The notes under the pieces were generated by a model. The model was given only the letters and a program-made list of their open reading frames with translations, ran no database searches and was not told where the DNA came from. 48,959 bases of DNA, from the NCBI GenBank assembly GCA_015207585.1, contig JADEWQ010000036.1, positions 1 through 48,959 of the forward strand, read 5' to 3'. Position numbers and translations under genes: made by a program. Source of the stretch: Pleurocapsales cyanobacterium LEGE 06147. Lineage in GTDB: Bacteria > Cyanobacteriota > Cyanobacteriia > Cyanobacteriales > Xenococcaceae. Positions 27,423-37,520 of this stretch are shown here, piece after piece. The stretch's first letter is position 1, and every line of letters starts with the position of its first letter.

Positions 27423-29057
27423 ATGGTTAATTCTATCTACAAAATTGCTACTGAAGCTAACTCTGCTAGAACTACTAGGCAAGAAAAACAAATAATTGCT
27501 GCAATTGATATCGGGACTAACTCAATTCATATGGTGGTAGTAGAGATCGAACCATCTCTGCCAGCCTTTAGCATTATTGCAAAAGAAAAAGATACGGTTA
27601 GGTTAGGCGATCGCGATCCCGATAATGGCAATTTAACTCCAGAAGCGATCGAAAGATCCCTAGCTGCTTTGAGACGGTGTAAAGATTTAGCTCTTAGTCT
27701 TAACGCCACACAAATTATTGCCGTGGCTACCAGTGCCACCAGAGAAGCCCCGAACGGACAACAATTTTTACAACGGATTGAGTCAGAATTAGGGATAGTA
27801 GTAAATCTTATTTCCGGACAAGAAGAAGCGCGACGGATCTATCTTGGCGTGCTATCAGGAATGGATTTTGGCGAGCGACCCCACATTATTATCGATATCG
27901 GTGGCGGTTCGACCGAATTAGTCTTGGCAGATATTCACGAACCCCGCTTTTTAAGCAGTACCAAAGTAGGAGCAGTACGTCTGACGAGTAAATTCGTGAC
28001 CACCGACCCCATTAGCGAAACAGAATTTAATTATTTGCGGGCGTATGTACGGGGAATGTTGGAACGTCCCGTCGATGAAATTTGGAAAAATCTGCAACTC
28101 AATGAAGTACCTCGTCTGGTAGGCACATCGGGTACGATTGAAACACTAGCCATCGTTCACGCCATAGATAAACAAGGAACGGCTCCGAATCCCCTCCATG
28201 GCTATCAAATAAATCGTCAAGACTTGCAGAAAATAATCAAGCGGTTAGCAACTATGACCTTCAAAGAAAGGTCTGCGGTACCCGGTATATCTGACAAGCG
28301 AGCAGAAATAATTATTCCTGGGGCAATTATTTTACTCGAAGTCATGATAATGCTCAACCTAGATTCTCTTATCGTGTGCGAAAGAGCATTAAGAGAGGGA
28401 ATGATCGTTGATTGGATGTTAACCCATGGTTTGATTAGCGATCGCCTACGCTATCAAAATGAAGTGAGAAAGCGTAATGTTTTCAAAATTGCTCGTAAAT
28501 ATCAAGTTAATTTGGATTACAGTCAGCGCGTAGCCGATTTTGCCCTCACTTTGTTTGACCAAACTCAAGGAGATCTCCATCAGTGGGGTAGTAGCGAAAG
28601 AGAGTTACTCTGGGCGGCAGCAATTTTGCATAACTGTGGTTTGTATATCAGTCATTCAGCCCATCACAAGCATTCTTATTATTTAATTCGGAACGCAGAA
28701 ATGCTGGGCTTTACCGAATTAGAATTAGAATTAATTGCTAATATTGCTCGCTATCACCGCAAAAGCAAACCCAAGAAGAAGCACGAACCTTATCAAAAAC
28801 TACCCCACAAAGAATATCAGTTAATGGTCAGACAATTAGCTGCCATCTTGCGTCTGGCAGTAGCTTTAGATCGGCGACAAAAAGGAGCGATCGCTCAAAT
28901 TCAGAGTAAATATGATAAAAATAAACAGCAGTTATCTCTTTATCTATTTCCCTCCGAGCTAGGAGATGATTGTGCCCTAGAATTGTGGAATCTAAATTAT
29001 AAAAAAAGTGTATTTGAAGAAGAATACAATTTAAAGTTAGTAGCTAATCTTCAATGA
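27423..29057 (+). CDS. ppx: Exopolyphosphatase (Ppx/GppA family)
   Basis: A 544-aa phosphatase that releases phosphate from polyphosphate chains and may also act on pppGpp. The N-terminal actin-like ATPase lobe has AAIDIGTNSIHMVVVE and the second phosphate loop IIDIGGGSTELVL; the catalytic Glu is in the GQEEARRIYLGV segment. A C-terminal HD-like domain (about 335-520) contains HNCGLYISHSAHHKHS. The ATG at 27423 is chosen over a TTG at 27381 because no homologous residues precede it. It is monocistronic and divergent from ubiA. Confidence 0.93.
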   Translation: MVNSIYKIATEANSARTTRQEKQIIAAIDIGTNSIHMVVVEIEPSLPAFSIIAKEKDTVRLGDRDPDNGNLTPEAIERSLAALRRCKDLALSLNATQIIAVATSATREAPNGQQFLQRIESELGIVVNLISGQEEARRIYLGVLSGMDFGERPHIIIDIGGGSTELVLADIHEPRFLSSTKVGAVRLTSKFVTTDPISETEFNYLRAYVRGMLERPVDEIWKNLQLNEVPRLVGTSGTIETLAIVHAIDKQGTAPNPLHGYQINRQDLQKIIKRLATMTFKERSAVPGISDKRAEIIIPGAIILLEVMIMLNLDSLIVCERALREGMIVDWMLTHGLISDRLRYQNEVRKRNVFKIARKYQVNLDYSQRVADFALTLFDQTQGDLHQWGSSERELLWAAAILHNCGLYISHSAHHKHSYYLIRNAEMLGFTELELELIANIARYHRKSKPKKKHEPYQKLPHKEYQLMVRQLAAILRLAVALDRRQKGAIAQIQSKYDKNKQQLSLYLFPSELGDDCALELWNLNYKKSVFEEEYNLKLVANLQ

Positions 29058-29154
29058 ATAGGGAATAGGGAATAGGGAACAGGGAACGGGGAACAGTTAA
29101 TAATGGATAATTAATAATTGAGAATGGATAATTATTAATTATTCATTAACTCCT

Positions 29155-29182
29155 GTAGGGGCGGTTTGCAAACCGCCCCTAC
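29155..29182. repeat. 28-bp perfect palindrome, family A, second copy
   Basis: It reads GTAGGGGCGGTTTG and its exact complement, a close match to 22854-22881. The stretch from the ppx stop (29057) to here also has a run of GGGAATA/GGGAACA heptamers and several AATTAATAATTGAGAATGGATAATT-type repeats (core AATTGAGAATGGATAATT). The palindrome could act as terminator of ppx. Confidence 0.85.
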
Positions 29183-29247
29183 TGGTGACTGGTGACTGTT
29201 AACTGATAAGATGGGCAATGCCTATGTGGGTCTAGGAGCGTGGGATT

Positions 29248-31062
29248 ATGGCATTAGTAGTCCAAAAATATGGCGGTACTTCTGTCGGTTCTGTAGAAAG
29301 AATTAAAGCAGTTGCTCGACGGGTAAGTAAAACGGTTGAGAGCGGCAACAGTTTAGTAGTGGTTGTCTCTGCAATGGGCAAAACCACTGATACTTTGGTC
29401 GGTTTAGCTAAGGAAATTTCTTCTAATCCTTGCCGTCGCGAGATGGATATGTTGCTGTCTACAGGAGAACAAGTCACGATCGCTCTTTTGAGTATGGCAT
29501 TGAAGGAGTTGGGACAACCAGCTATTTCTCTTACTGGGGCGCAAGTAGGCATTGTCACCGAAGCAGAACACAGCCGCGCTAGAATTTTGCAGATTCAGAC
29601 CGAAAGAATTCAAAAGCATTTAAACAAAGGAGAAGTCGTTGTCGTTGCAGGATTTCAGGGCATCAGCAATAAAAAAGATTTAGAAATTACGACCTTGGGT
29701 AGAGGTGGTTCCGATACTTCTGCCGTCGCTTTAGCTGCTTCTCTTAAGGCTAGTCGCTGCGAAATTTATACCGATGTGCCCGGGATCTTGACTACTGATC
29801 CTCGACTCGTACCCGAAGCTCAACTAATGGATGAAATTACAGCTGATGAGATGCTGGAGTTAGCCAGTTTGGGCGCAAAGGTACTTCATCCCCGTGCAGT
29901 GGAAATTGCCCGCAATTATGGCGTTTCTTTAGTGGTACTGTCTAGCTGGAGCGATGCCCCAGGAACGAGAGTAGTTAGCCCCATGCCAAAACCCCGTCCT
30001 ATGGAAGGATTGGAGATTACCAAAGCAGTAGATGGGGTACAACTAGACACAGATCAAGCCAAAGTTGCTCTATTGCGCGTACCCGATCGTCCGGGGATCG
30101 CTGCTCGTTTATTCGGGGAAATTTCCCGTCAAAAAGTAGATGTAGACTTGATCATCCAGTCCATTCACGAAGGAAATACTAACGATATTGCCTTCACCGT
30201 TGTTGAAGGCGTACTACAACGAGCAGAAGCCGTAGCAGAAGCCATAGCCCCAGCTTTACGCACTCAACCCAGCGCATCCGATGAAGCAGAAGTAATCGTG
30301 GCTCGGCGTATCGCTAAAGTTGCTATTTCTGGCGCGGGTATGATCGGTCGTCCGGGCATTGCAGCGAAGATGTTTAAAACTCTTTCCGACGCAGGAATTA
30401 ATATAGAGATGATTTCCACTTCGGAAGTAAAGGTAAGTTGCGTCATTGCCAGAGAAGATTGCGATCGCGCTCTAGAAGCTTTGTGTCGTGCATTTGAAGT
30501 CGATAGTTCTTCTCTACCAAGTGTGCTTAATTCTATTGCTAAGACAGAAAAAACACCGCCAGTGCGTGGTGTTGTTCTAGATCGCAATCAAGCTCGTCTT
30601 GCCATTCGCCACGTACCCGATCTCCCCGGCATGGCAGCGCAAATTTTTGGACTATTGGCGAAAAAAAATATCAGCGTCGATATGATCGTTCAGTCCCAGC
30701 GGTGTCGGATTTTTGATAAGATGCCTACCCGCGACATTGCTTTTACAATCGCTCAAGTAGATGCCGATCTAGCTCATTCTGCTTTAACAGAATTAGCGAA
30801 AAACATTGGTTGCGGTGAAGTTTCTGTCGAGCGCGCGATCGCTAAAGTGAGCATTGTCGGTGCGGGAATGATAGGACAACCAGGAGTAGCCGCTAAATTC
30901 TTTACCGCCTTAGCCAAAGAGCAAATCAATATTCAAATGATAACTACTTCAGAAATTAAAATTAGTTGTGTCGTAGCTGAAGAAGAGGGAGTCAAAGCTT
31001 TAAAAGCAGTTCATGATGCGTTTGACTTGGCAGGAAAAGAAAAGATCGAAATGCCTGCTTAA
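29248..31062 (+). CDS. lysC: Aspartate kinase with four ACT domains
   Basis: A 604-aa aspartokinase, first enzyme of the aspartate family pathway (Lys, Thr, Met, Ile). The kinase domain (about 1-245) begins with [12 protein letters not shown] and has [16 protein letters not shown] and the [11 protein letters not shown] loop. Two tandem ACT pairs follow: about 265-415 and 435-595; the phrases [19 protein letters not shown] and [19 protein letters not shown] show that the pair is duplicated. This longer, four-ACT form is usual in cyanobacteria; most bacteria have two. The ACT units bind Lys and/or Thr for feedback control. The ATG at 29248 is preceded by GGAG. Confidence 0.95.
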   Translation: MALVVQKYGGTSVGSVERIKAVARRVSKTVESGNSLVVVVSAMGKTTDTLVGLAKEISSNPCRREMDMLLSTGEQVTIALLSMALKELGQPAISLTGAQVGIVTEAEHSRARILQIQTERIQKHLNKGEVVVVAGFQGISNKKDLEITTLGRGGSDTSAVALAASLKASRCEIYTDVPGILTTDPRLVPEAQLMDEITADEMLELASLGAKVLHPRAVEIARNYGVSLVVLSSWSDAPGTRVVSPMPKPRPMEGLEITKAVDGVQLDTDQAKVALLRVPDRPGIAARLFGEISRQKVDVDLIIQSIHEGNTNDIAFTVVEGVLQRAEAVAEAIAPALRTQPSASDEAEVIVARRIAKVAISGAGMIGRPGIAAKMFKTLSDAGINIEMISTSEVKVSCVIAREDCDRALEALCRAFEVDSSSLPSVLNSIAKTEKTPPVRGVVLDRNQARLAIRHVPDLPGMAAQIFGLLAKKNISVDMIVQSQRCRIFDKMPTRDIAFTIAQVDADLAHSALTELAKNIGCGEVSVERAIAKVSIVGAGMIGQPGVAAKFFTALAKEQINIQMITTSEIKISCVVAEEEGVKALKAVHDAFDLAGKEKIEMPA

Positions 31063-31526
31063 ACAGTAGGCAGTCAATAGCAGTCGCTTTTGGTCGAGCG
31101 ATCTCAGCAAGACATAGCGCGATTAATCAAGCAACACAAACAATGGATAAAAGATCATCAATCTCAGGGGTTTGAGGAAGAATAAGGAATCAAATCCAAA
31201 AAAATTACCGAATGAAAGTTACCTTTTATCTTTGATGGAGTCTGAATATTATCGTGCTAATCTTCAAAAACATCTAAGAAGAAAAAATAATCTAATTAGG
31301 CATTAAACTCGTTAGAGAAAGTATTGCATAAAAATAAAAAGTTTATCAAGTATACGTCGTGTATATTTTGGGTAAGATAATTATTTCGATGACTCCACCT
31401 TCAACCTTCAAAAAAATGGGTAACAAGTTTTGAGGCTTATACCTCTACACTGGTTACCCTCTTGTTGACGAACTCCAAGCAGACTTCTCCGTAAGACGGC
31501 GGAGTAACTTGGACTTTTGAGAGAAT
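31063..31526. other. Convergent intergenic region with coding-like scraps
   Basis: 464 bases between the 3' ends of lysC and the MoaD-like gene. About 31110-31185 reads ERSQQDIARLIKQHKQWIK in one frame and ends at TAA, which looks like a gene tail. About 31233-31300 reads MESEYYRANLQKHLRRK. Neither has a ribosome-binding site or a family I recognise. Near 31486-31503 a CTCCG/CGGAG hairpin lies after the MoaD-like gene on the minus strand. Confidence 0.4.
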
Positions 31527-31802
31527 CTAGCCGCCAGCAACTGCTGGAACGATACTAACTTCATCCCCATCTTGGAGGGAGGTTTCGGTTCCTTCTAGAA
31601 AGCGAATATCCTCGCTGTTGACGTAGAGGTTCAAAAAGCGACGAGGTTTGCCAGTCTCGTCGCAAAGTCGAGCTTTGATACCGGGACAATTAGTTTCCAA
31701 AGCATCAATTAACTCGTTGATATTGCTTCCACTACATTCAATGGTTGCTCGATCGTTAGTAAATTTTTGCAAGGGAGTAGGAATTAATACTTTAACAGCC
31801 AT
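31527..31802 (-). CDS. MoaD/ThiS-like sulfur-carrier protein
   Basis: A 91-aa beta-grasp (ubiquitin-like) protein starting [14 protein letters not shown] and ending SIVPAVAGG. The terminal Gly-Gly is the hallmark of carriers whose C-terminus is adenylated and turned into a thiocarboxylate. The start at 31802 has GGTGG just upstream; the frame extends 21 codons further without homology. It lies 41 bases after thrC on the same strand, so the two are probably cotranscribed. Related carriers donate sulfur to PLP enzymes (for example CysO with CysM), which raises the question of a joint role with ThrC. Molybdopterin or thiamine genes are not nearby. Confidence 0.88.
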   Translation of the reverse strand: MAVKVLIPTPLQKFTNDRATIECSGSNINELIDALETNCPGIKARLCDETGKPRRFLNLYVNSEDIRFLEGTETSLQDGDEVSIVPAVAGG

Positions 31803-31843
31803 AGTTCCACCAATCACCAAAAATAAATAATTAATAAATTCAA

Positions 31844-33145
31844 TTAAACCAAAACTTGTTGCCAATCTAGACGTTCGAGAGTGCGAGAGCGTTCCAAGGC
31901 ACGTTCAAAACTATCTAGTTTGGGTTCGATTAATAGAGGTTCGCCAATGTAACCTTGGACTGCTTCTTGTGTCTTCAATCCGTTGCCGGTGATGTAGGCT
32001 ACAGTACTTTCCTCTGGGTCTATTTTACCTGCTTCTACTAATTTTTTGAGTACAGCGATGGTAGTACCGCCAGCAGTTTCGGTAAAGATACCTTCGGTTT
32101 CGGCAAGCAGTTTGATGCCTTCGATTATTTCTGCATCAGTAACGGACTCGATCTGACCGCCAGTTTTCCGTGCGATATCTAAAGCATAGATTCCATCGGC
32201 TGGATTACCGATAGCAATGGATTTGGCAATGGTATTTGGTTTAACTGGCGCAACGAAATCCCGTCCTTCTTGGAAAGCTGTAGCAATGGGAGAACAGCCT
32301 TCTGCTTGCGCGCCGCTAAAGCGGACTGGTTTATCGTCTACTAAACCGACTTTGACAAATTCTTGAAATCCCTTATAGATTTTCGTGTATAGAGAACCGG
32401 AAGCAAGGGGGGCAACTATATGGTCTGGCAACTGCCAACCCAATTGTTCGGCTACTTCAAAACCAAGGGTCTTGGAACCTTCGGAGTAGTAAGGACGGAG
32501 ATTAATGTTGACAAAACCCCAACCGTAGGTATTGCCGACTTCAGAACAGAGGCGGTTTACTTGGTCATAGTTGCCTTTGACTGCCATGACGGTAGGATTA
32601 TAAATCAAAGTACCCAGGACTTTGCCTACTTCAAGATCGGCGGGGATAAATACGCAGCAGTCTAAGCCTGCATGAGCGGCGATCGCTGCTGTCGAATTAG
32701 CTAGATTGCCCGTGCTGGCACAAGAAACAGTAGAGAAACCCAGTTCTCTAGCACGAGTTAAAGCAACAGATACCACCCGGTCTTTAAAGCTGAGGGTAGG
32801 CATGTTGACGGCATCATTTTTAATATAGAGATTTTTTAGACCCAGACAGCGTGCCAAGCGATTAGACTTGACTAGAGGTGTCATGCCCGTACCTACATCA
32901 ATGGGATTTTCGCTCTCTACTGGCAAGAAAGCTTTGTAACGCCATATAGAGTTGGGGCCTGCTTGAATGCTTTCTCTACTTACTTGACGACGAATTTCAT
33001 CGTAGTCATAAGCCACCTCCAAGGGAGCAAAAGTTTCTTCACAGATATGAATTGCCTTAAGAGGATATTCCGTACCGCCTTCTTTGGATACTAGTTTGGT
33101 GAAGGTAGGACGAGATGATGTTTTCGTTTCGGTTGCCTGGGTCAT
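31844..33145 (-). CDS. thrC: Threonine synthase
   Basis: A 433-aa PLP enzyme that turns O-phosphohomoserine into threonine. The PLP lysine is Lys121 in LSFKDR; the phosphate-binding [13 protein letters not shown] loop and the plant-type length and N-terminus are present. The start is preceded by GGGGAAAG. It is first in an apparent two-gene unit with a MoaD/ThiS-like carrier. Together with lysC nearby (convergent), the window holds two steps of the aspartate family pathway, though not in one operon. Confidence 0.94.
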   Translation of the reverse strand: MTQATETKTSSRPTFTKLVSKEGGTEYPLKAIHICEETFAPLEVAYDYDEIRRQVSRESIQAGPNSIWRYKAFLPVESENPIDVGTGMTPLVKSNRLARCLGLKNLYIKNDAVNMPTLSFKDRVVSVALTRARELGFSTVSCASTGNLANSTAAIAAHAGLDCCVFIPADLEVGKVLGTLIYNPTVMAVKGNYDQVNRLCSEVGNTYGWGFVNINLRPYYSEGSKTLGFEVAEQLGWQLPDHIVAPLASGSLYTKIYKGFQEFVKVGLVDDKPVRFSGAQAEGCSPIATAFQEGRDFVAPVKPNTIAKSIAIGNPADGIYALDIARKTGGQIESVTDAEIIEGIKLLAETEGIFTETAGGTTIAVLKKLVEAGKIDPEESTVAYITGNGLKTQEAVQGYIGEPLLIEPKLDSFERALERSRTLERLDWQQVLV

Positions 33146-33224
33146 AGTTTGCTTTCCCCTATTATTTTCTCTTCCGTCAACAGTTGCTTGATAGTATCAC
33201 AGGTAAAAATACCAGTCAAATATA

Positions 33225-33243
33225 CCCGACTTTTTTGGTCGGG
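33225..33243. terminator. Hairpin between thrC promoter region and the glycosyltransferase 3' end
   Basis: CCCGAC (33225-33230) pairs with GTCGGG (33238-33243) around a 7-base T-rich loop. On the plus strand it is followed by TTT. It probably isolates thrC from read-through of the glycosyltransferase gene. Confidence 0.5.
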
Positions 33244-33261
33244 TTTAAATTGAGGCGAGTA

Positions 33262-33294
33262 AAAAATTAAAGAGACGAACAAGTCAGTCTCTTT
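33262..33294 (-). terminator. Rho-independent terminator of the glycosyltransferase gene
   Basis: AAAGAGAC (33269-33276) and GTCTCTTT (33287-33294) form an eight-pair stem with a 10-base loop. Read leftward the stem is followed by TTTAATTTTTTACTC, a good T-run, 42 bases after the stop codon at 33336. Confidence 0.8.
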
Positions 33295-33335
33295 ATGTAA
33301 ATACTAAAAATATGAAAAAACTATCAAACAAAAAC

Positions 33336-34469
33336 TTACATTTGAATAGTTTGAACTAGCTGGTGCAAGTATTGCTCTCGCGCTAGCATCGCTGCCGTCG
33401 GCTCCAAATTTAAAGTTGTCAGTATTTGCCGCCAGCGATATACCCAGTCGTGTTTTTGCAATGAATTAATCGTATTGTCGCGACTAATTTGTTCCAATAA
33501 CTCTGGTTGAGCATTGAGTTCGCTCAAGATCTCTTTGATATCGCAACTATCCCAATCTACTTTAAGAACGGCATTCGGCCAGCCAAAATAATTTTGGAAA
33601 GCTTCATTGTTAGGAGGTATTCCCAACATTACCGTTCCGGCTGCCGCTCCTTCAAAAAAACGATAACCAATTTCTTGCTTACCGCCCGTTTCTTGTGGTC
33701 GATTAAATTTGGCATGGTGTATAATTGTATAATGGCTTCTTTTGAGCAAATTAGCCAGTAGCAATCGATGTTCTGAAGGATTGTCTACTTTCAAATTTTG
33801 GTGTAAAGCCGTGTCGTAATAATAAAAAAAGTCTTTTTTAAAAGTAGATTCTAACAGGCGGCGATGAATTTCGCTCAAGCGGCGACCGACATAGCAAACA
33901 TCTATACTGCGCCGAGGTGTCAAGGGATAAGGACAGAATAATGCCGTGTCTACTGCTGGTGGCAGATAACTACACGGACGACCGACCAATCGCGCTAATT
34001 TATCTACACAGTGACTGACCCCGACAAAAATATGGTCGAAACTTTGGAAAGGTTCCTGTAATAATCGCCAATTATCGAGATCTTTTTCCCAAAGTTCCCC
34101 AATATAACAAGCTGCTAGTTTACAGCGATCGCGCCATGCCTTAATGGCATTGACCATATACATCTGCCAGGGATTGTCCAAGACAGTAAATAAGAGGTCG
34201 TACTCGTGTTCTAGAGTTATTTCGGTGGGAAAAGGAGTAATGGCGCTAGCTATAGAATCCGATTGGGTTAGATATTTGACAAGGCGATAGATTTTTCTGG
34301 GTATAGGAAAGTCACTGTGGGGAATAAACAAATCAACTTCTTCGATATCGCGGATAATATCTTCAAATTCATACAAACAAGAATTGGCAACTTGCGGTTG
34401 CAGTCCTCTTACGGAAAGCAAGAGAATTCGAGATTGCTCGCCTATAACGACTCTAAATTTAGTTGACAT
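33336..34469 (-). CDS. CgeB-like glycosyltransferase
   Basis: A 377-aa protein resembling the CgeB/glycosyltransferase family 1 group. The N-terminal half has a Rossmann-like pattern (ILLLSVRGLQ; YDLLFTVLDNPWQ). The C-terminal half has DVCYVGRRLSEIHRRLLES, then EIGYRFFEGAAAGTVMLG, which is the sugar-nucleotide-binding region of GT-B enzymes, and a Glu of the EGAAAG loop. The start at 34469 (MSTKFRVV) is preferred to a frame extension 26 codons upstream. The acceptor and donor sugars are unknown. It is monocistronic with its own terminator. Confidence 0.75.
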   Translation of the reverse strand: MSTKFRVVIGEQSRILLLSVRGLQPQVANSCLYEFEDIIRDIEEVDLFIPHSDFPIPRKIYRLVKYLTQSDSIASAITPFPTEITLEHEYDLLFTVLDNPWQMYMVNAIKAWRDRCKLAACYIGELWEKDLDNWRLLQEPFQSFDHIFVGVSHCVDKLARLVGRPCSYLPPAVDTALFCPYPLTPRRSIDVCYVGRRLSEIHRRLLESTFKKDFFYYYDTALHQNLKVDNPSEHRLLLANLLKRSHYTIIHHAKFNRPQETGGKQEIGYRFFEGAAAGTVMLGIPPNNEAFQNYFGWPNAVLKVDWDSCDIKEILSELNAQPELLEQISRDNTINSLQKHDWVYRWRQILTTLNLEPTAAMLAREQYLHQLVQTIQM

Positions 34470-34791
34470 GATTGATAGATCTGAGGAATGAGTTAATCTG
34501 AGGAAACTGTAAGGAGGAGCTAGATAAAGGATAGATAAAGGAGTCACTATATAGCTATATAATAACTATATAGTTATTTGGTTAATTGACTATTGAAGAA
34601 TGATTGTCTCAAAAATCTCCCTTAGGCAAGAACGCGGGTTATTTTGTCTCAGGGGCTGCGATTGAATAGAGGTTTTTTACTCCTTTACAGACACGAAGGT
34701 CTAACAGGAGTCAGGAGTCAGAAGTATGTTTCTTAAACTGCAATACTGCAATGATTTGGCCTATTCAATGGGTCTTAATCTTGTTCTTTGG

Positions 34792-35994
34792 TTACTGTCC
34801 CACTTGAGAAAGAGCAGCATTGCGATAGTAATGACTCAATATTTGCTGATAATTAATACCTTGCTTGGCAAGATAATAAGCACCCCATTGACTGAGTCCT
34901 AAGCCATGACCAAAGCCTCTGCCAGAAATTTGGATGTTAGTTCCATCGGTAGAAACTCGAAATAGAGTACTGCGGAGGTCAAGAATCTTGCGCAAATCAT
35001 TGCCACTCAGTTCTTTAGTACCGCGATCGCCTACAACTTTCATCCTCACAATTCTACCGAAAGGTGTGGTCTTTTCAGGAATCATTGTTTTTATCGTGCC
35101 TACTTCCCCAATCAGGCTACTAATTTCACTGACAGAAAAAACCTTAGTCCACTGAAATACGGGAGATTGGTGATCGTAGTCAACTACAGCCCGTAAATAG
35201 GGTAGGGGTGAAGTCCAGACATCTTCGACATTTTCTGTATGACCTCCCGAGGAAGAATGAAAAGCCGCCAGAATTGCCCGACCGTTGTGGGTCAAGACTT
35301 GTCCGGTGGTTCCGTTGACTGCTTGGTGAGTCGTGGTATATTCGCTGTCAAGACCCTTGTAGACTTGGGTGCCCACTGTCGTGTCGAGATCGTAAAGACT
35401 CCCGCCAGAAGTAGAACGCTTATAGAGAGCGTAAGAACGAGCAGCTACTGCTTGGGCTTTGAGAGCTTCTATAGGCCAACTAGCTACTGCTTCTGCCCCC
35501 ACCACACTATATAAGTATTCTTCTAAATCTACATAATTGAGTGCAGTAAGATTATCGCCGTGACGAACTAGGCGAGTGCGTCCGCGATACCAGCGATCGC
35601 CAATCCAGACATAACCATCTCCTGCTGGTTCGACAATTATTTCTCCAGCCCTCAGGCGATCGAGACCAATACCACCGCCAGATGGTTGAGCTGCTAAAGC
35701 AGCCATGGCAGTTAGTTTACCAATTTTGTTACCCGCACCATCCCTTACGATTGCTGGAGTGGAACTCCCCACTTTTAACTGATTAATATTCTTTTTAATA
35801 GCTACTCTTAATTCAACCGCTGCTTGAACTGGTAGCATCAGAGCGATCCAGAATAATAAAGATAAAGATAGCCACCAATGACGGGACATATAAGTCCTGC
35901 TTTTAAAAGCAAAAGAGGACTGGGAGGAGTACAAGCTTCTTCCAGTCTTATTTTCTTCTTCCTCACAGCGAAGCTGCTTGACAATTATTGACAT
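34792..35994 (-). CDS. SpoIID/LytB-domain protein (probable amidase-enhancer type)
   Basis: A 400-aa exported protein. A hydrophobic span after MSRHWWLSLSLLFW (about residues 36-58) acts as signal or anchor. The SpoIID domain (about 120-390) has YLYSVVGAEAVASWPIEALK, AQAVAARSYALY, HSSSGGHTENVEDVW and FGHGLGLSQWGAYYLA. SpoIID of Bacillus is a lytic transglycosylase that trims peptidoglycan; non-spore-forming cyanobacteria use homologues for unknown cell-wall tasks. The start at 35994 follows GAGGAG by nine bases; a longer frame begins at 36015. Confidence 0.9.
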   Translation of the reverse strand: MSIIVKQLRCEEEENKTGRSLYSSQSSFAFKSRTYMSRHWWLSLSLLFWIALMLPVQAAVELRVAIKKNINQLKVGSSTPAIVRDGAGNKIGKLTAMAALAAQPSGGGIGLDRLRAGEIIVEPAGDGYVWIGDRWYRGRTRLVRHGDNLTALNYVDLEEYLYSVVGAEAVASWPIEALKAQAVAARSYALYKRSTSGGSLYDLDTTVGTQVYKGLDSEYTTTHQAVNGTTGQVLTHNGRAILAAFHSSSGGHTENVEDVWTSPLPYLRAVVDYDHQSPVFQWTKVFSVSEISSLIGEVGTIKTMIPEKTTPFGRIVRMKVVGDRGTKELSGNDLRKILDLRSTLFRVSTDGTNIQISGRGFGHGLGLSQWGAYYLAKQGINYQQILSHYYRNAALSQVGQ

Positions 35995-36289
35995 TTGTTT
36001 GGTCTCCTCAAGCAATAATCAAAATTATCTCTGTCAAATTATGGCTTATTTTATTTGCTTAACACCTAGTCAACCGACAGTGTTTCCTAATATTTCTAAT
36101 TTTCGACAACTAAAACACCTGCCAAATTTAGCAAAATTGAGACCTGCTAAGATGTTTAACGAGGCGTACCTTCGGCGAATGCGTCGTGGTACGGCGCACG
36201 AAGCTTACAAGTGGCGGGATCGGCCCCTTGCTAAAGAAGCCTGTTAACCAAAAAAAATATCTATTGACCATATACTAAATACTAAAGTC

Positions 36290-37252
36290 GTGGAAATCAC
36301 TTTTTTAGGAACGAGTTCTGGAGTACCGACGCGATCGCGCAATGTGTCTAGCGTAGCCCTGCGCCTCCCACAACGAGCAGAGGTTTGGTTATTTGACTGT
36401 GGGGAAGGAACGCAACATCAACTTTTACGCAGTGACCTTAGAATTTCTCAGATCGAGCGTATTTTTATTACCCACATGCACGGCGATCATATCTTTGGTT
36501 TAATGGGATTGATTGCTAGCTGTGGTTTAGCTGGTAATGCTCAAGATATAAAGATTTATGGACCAGCAGGTTTAGATAAGTATCTTCGTGCCTGTGCTCA
36601 ATATTCCTATCTGAATCTGGGTTCGCGTCTGCAAGTATATACTGTCGAGTCTGGTTTAGTTTACGAAGACGAAGAATTTACCGTAACTTGCGACTTACTC
36701 AAACATCGGGTTCCCGCCTATGGTTACCGCGTCGCTGAAAAAGACCGCCCTGGTAGATTTGATGTAGAGAAAGCTAAAGCATTGGGAATCGAACCAGGAC
36801 CGATTTATGGTCTCCTCAAGCAAGGAGAGACAGTAACTTTACCCGATGGTCGTCAGATTAAAGGAAGGGAACTTTGTGGCGAACCAGAAATTGGTCGCAA
36901 AGTTGTTTACTGTACCGATACTATTTATTGCGATGCGGCAGTAGAACTCGCACTAGATGCAGATGTGTTAATTCACGAAGCCACCTTTGCTCATCAGGAT
37001 GCCGAATTGGCTTTTGCCAGATTGCACTCTACTTCCACCATGGCAGCCCAAATAGCCTTGAATGCCGGGGTAAAGCAGTTAATTATGACTCATTTTAGCC
37101 CTCGATACGCTCCTGGCAATCCCATACAGCTAAATCATCTCAAGGAAGAAGCACGGGCAATTTTTCCAAATACCAAGCTTGCCTATGATTTTTATACTTA
37201 CGAAGTACCGCGACGCAGAGAAGCGAAAGTGAAATTAAAAGTAGAGACGTAG
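36290..37252 (+). CDS. rnz: Ribonuclease Z (tRNA 3' processing)
   Basis: A 320-aa metallo-beta-lactamase-fold endonuclease that trims tRNA precursors at the discriminator base. It starts with GTG (36290) as [14 protein letters not shown]. The zinc motif HMHGDH is in [15 protein letters not shown]; a second set of ligands is in CTDTIYCD and MTHFSPRY. Full family length. Its last codons and stop lie in a dispersed 28-bp palindrome (37241-37268), so the natural C-terminus may have been replaced by repeat-encoded residues (VET). Confidence 0.95.
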   Translation: MEITFLGTSSGVPTRSRNVSSVALRLPQRAEVWLFDCGEGTQHQLLRSDLRISQIERIFITHMHGDHIFGLMGLIASCGLAGNAQDIKIYGPAGLDKYLRACAQYSYLNLGSRLQVYTVESGLVYEDEEFTVTCDLLKHRVPAYGYRVAEKDRPGRFDVEKAKALGIEPGPIYGLLKQGETVTLPDGRQIKGRELCGEPEIGRKVVYCTDTIYCDAAVELALDADVLIHEATFAHQDAELAFARLHSTSTMAAQIALNAGVKQLIMTHFSPRYAPGNPIQLNHLKEEARAIFPNTKLAYDFYTYEVPRRREAKVKLKVET

Positions 37253-37268
37253 CATGTTACATCTCTAC
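37241..37268. repeat. 28-bp imperfect palindrome, family B, second copy
   Basis: It starts GTAGAGACGTAGCATG and is followed by AAAGTTCAAA like its relative at 26099-26126. It overlaps the rnz stop codon and may end rnz transcription. Confidence 0.8.
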
Positions 37269-37302
37269 AAAGTTCAAAATTATATTCTTCTAGTGCTGAA
37301 AT

Positions 37303-37330
37303 ATGTGTCAATTTTAAATTTATGACACTT
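37303..37330. promoter_or_regulatory. Operator-like inverted repeat, copy 1
   Basis: ATGTGTCA-N12-TGACACTT; the core GTGTCA-N12-TGACAC (37305-37328) is perfect. It lies between the 3' ends of rnz and the dnd-associated gene. Related copies are at 37396-37423 and 38031-38058. Confidence 0.6.
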
Positions 37331-37395
37331 TTTTCTAAATAAATCGAATAAGACTCTCTAGTGCGATCGCCATCAATCTTTCCGCCAGTATATAA

Positions 37396-37423
37396 ATGTG
37401 TCATAATTAAAGTTATGATACAT
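37396..37423. promoter_or_regulatory. Operator-like inverted repeat, copy 2
   Basis: ATGTGTCA-N12-TGATACAT, 93 bases after copy 1 in the same orientation. The inner 12 bases (TAATTAAAGTTA) also resemble those of the other copies. Confidence 0.6.
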
Positions 37424-37520
37424 AAAAAAGCAATAAAGCGATCGCCCTTTCTCTCGTCAACAGGATTTGGCAAGCTTAGGAGAGAGAAAATAGGTTCTTT
37501 AGCTTCTTGTTGAATGAATG

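Noticed and set aside
29054-29094. GGGAATA/GGGAACA heptamer run as an origin (DnaA boxes)
   Set aside because: The units do not match TTATCCACA-type DnaA boxes and dnaA or dnaN are not nearby; it is low-complexity repeat.
31063-31526. Riboswitch before the thrC/MoaD-like unit
   Set aside because: The region lies downstream of the MoaD-like gene, not upstream, and no riboswitch core could be recognised.
35978-36247. Frame of 89 codons before rnz
   Set aside because: It overlaps the SpoIID start region, includes GC-rich repeat-like sequence (GGCGTACCTTCGGCG) and has no family pattern.
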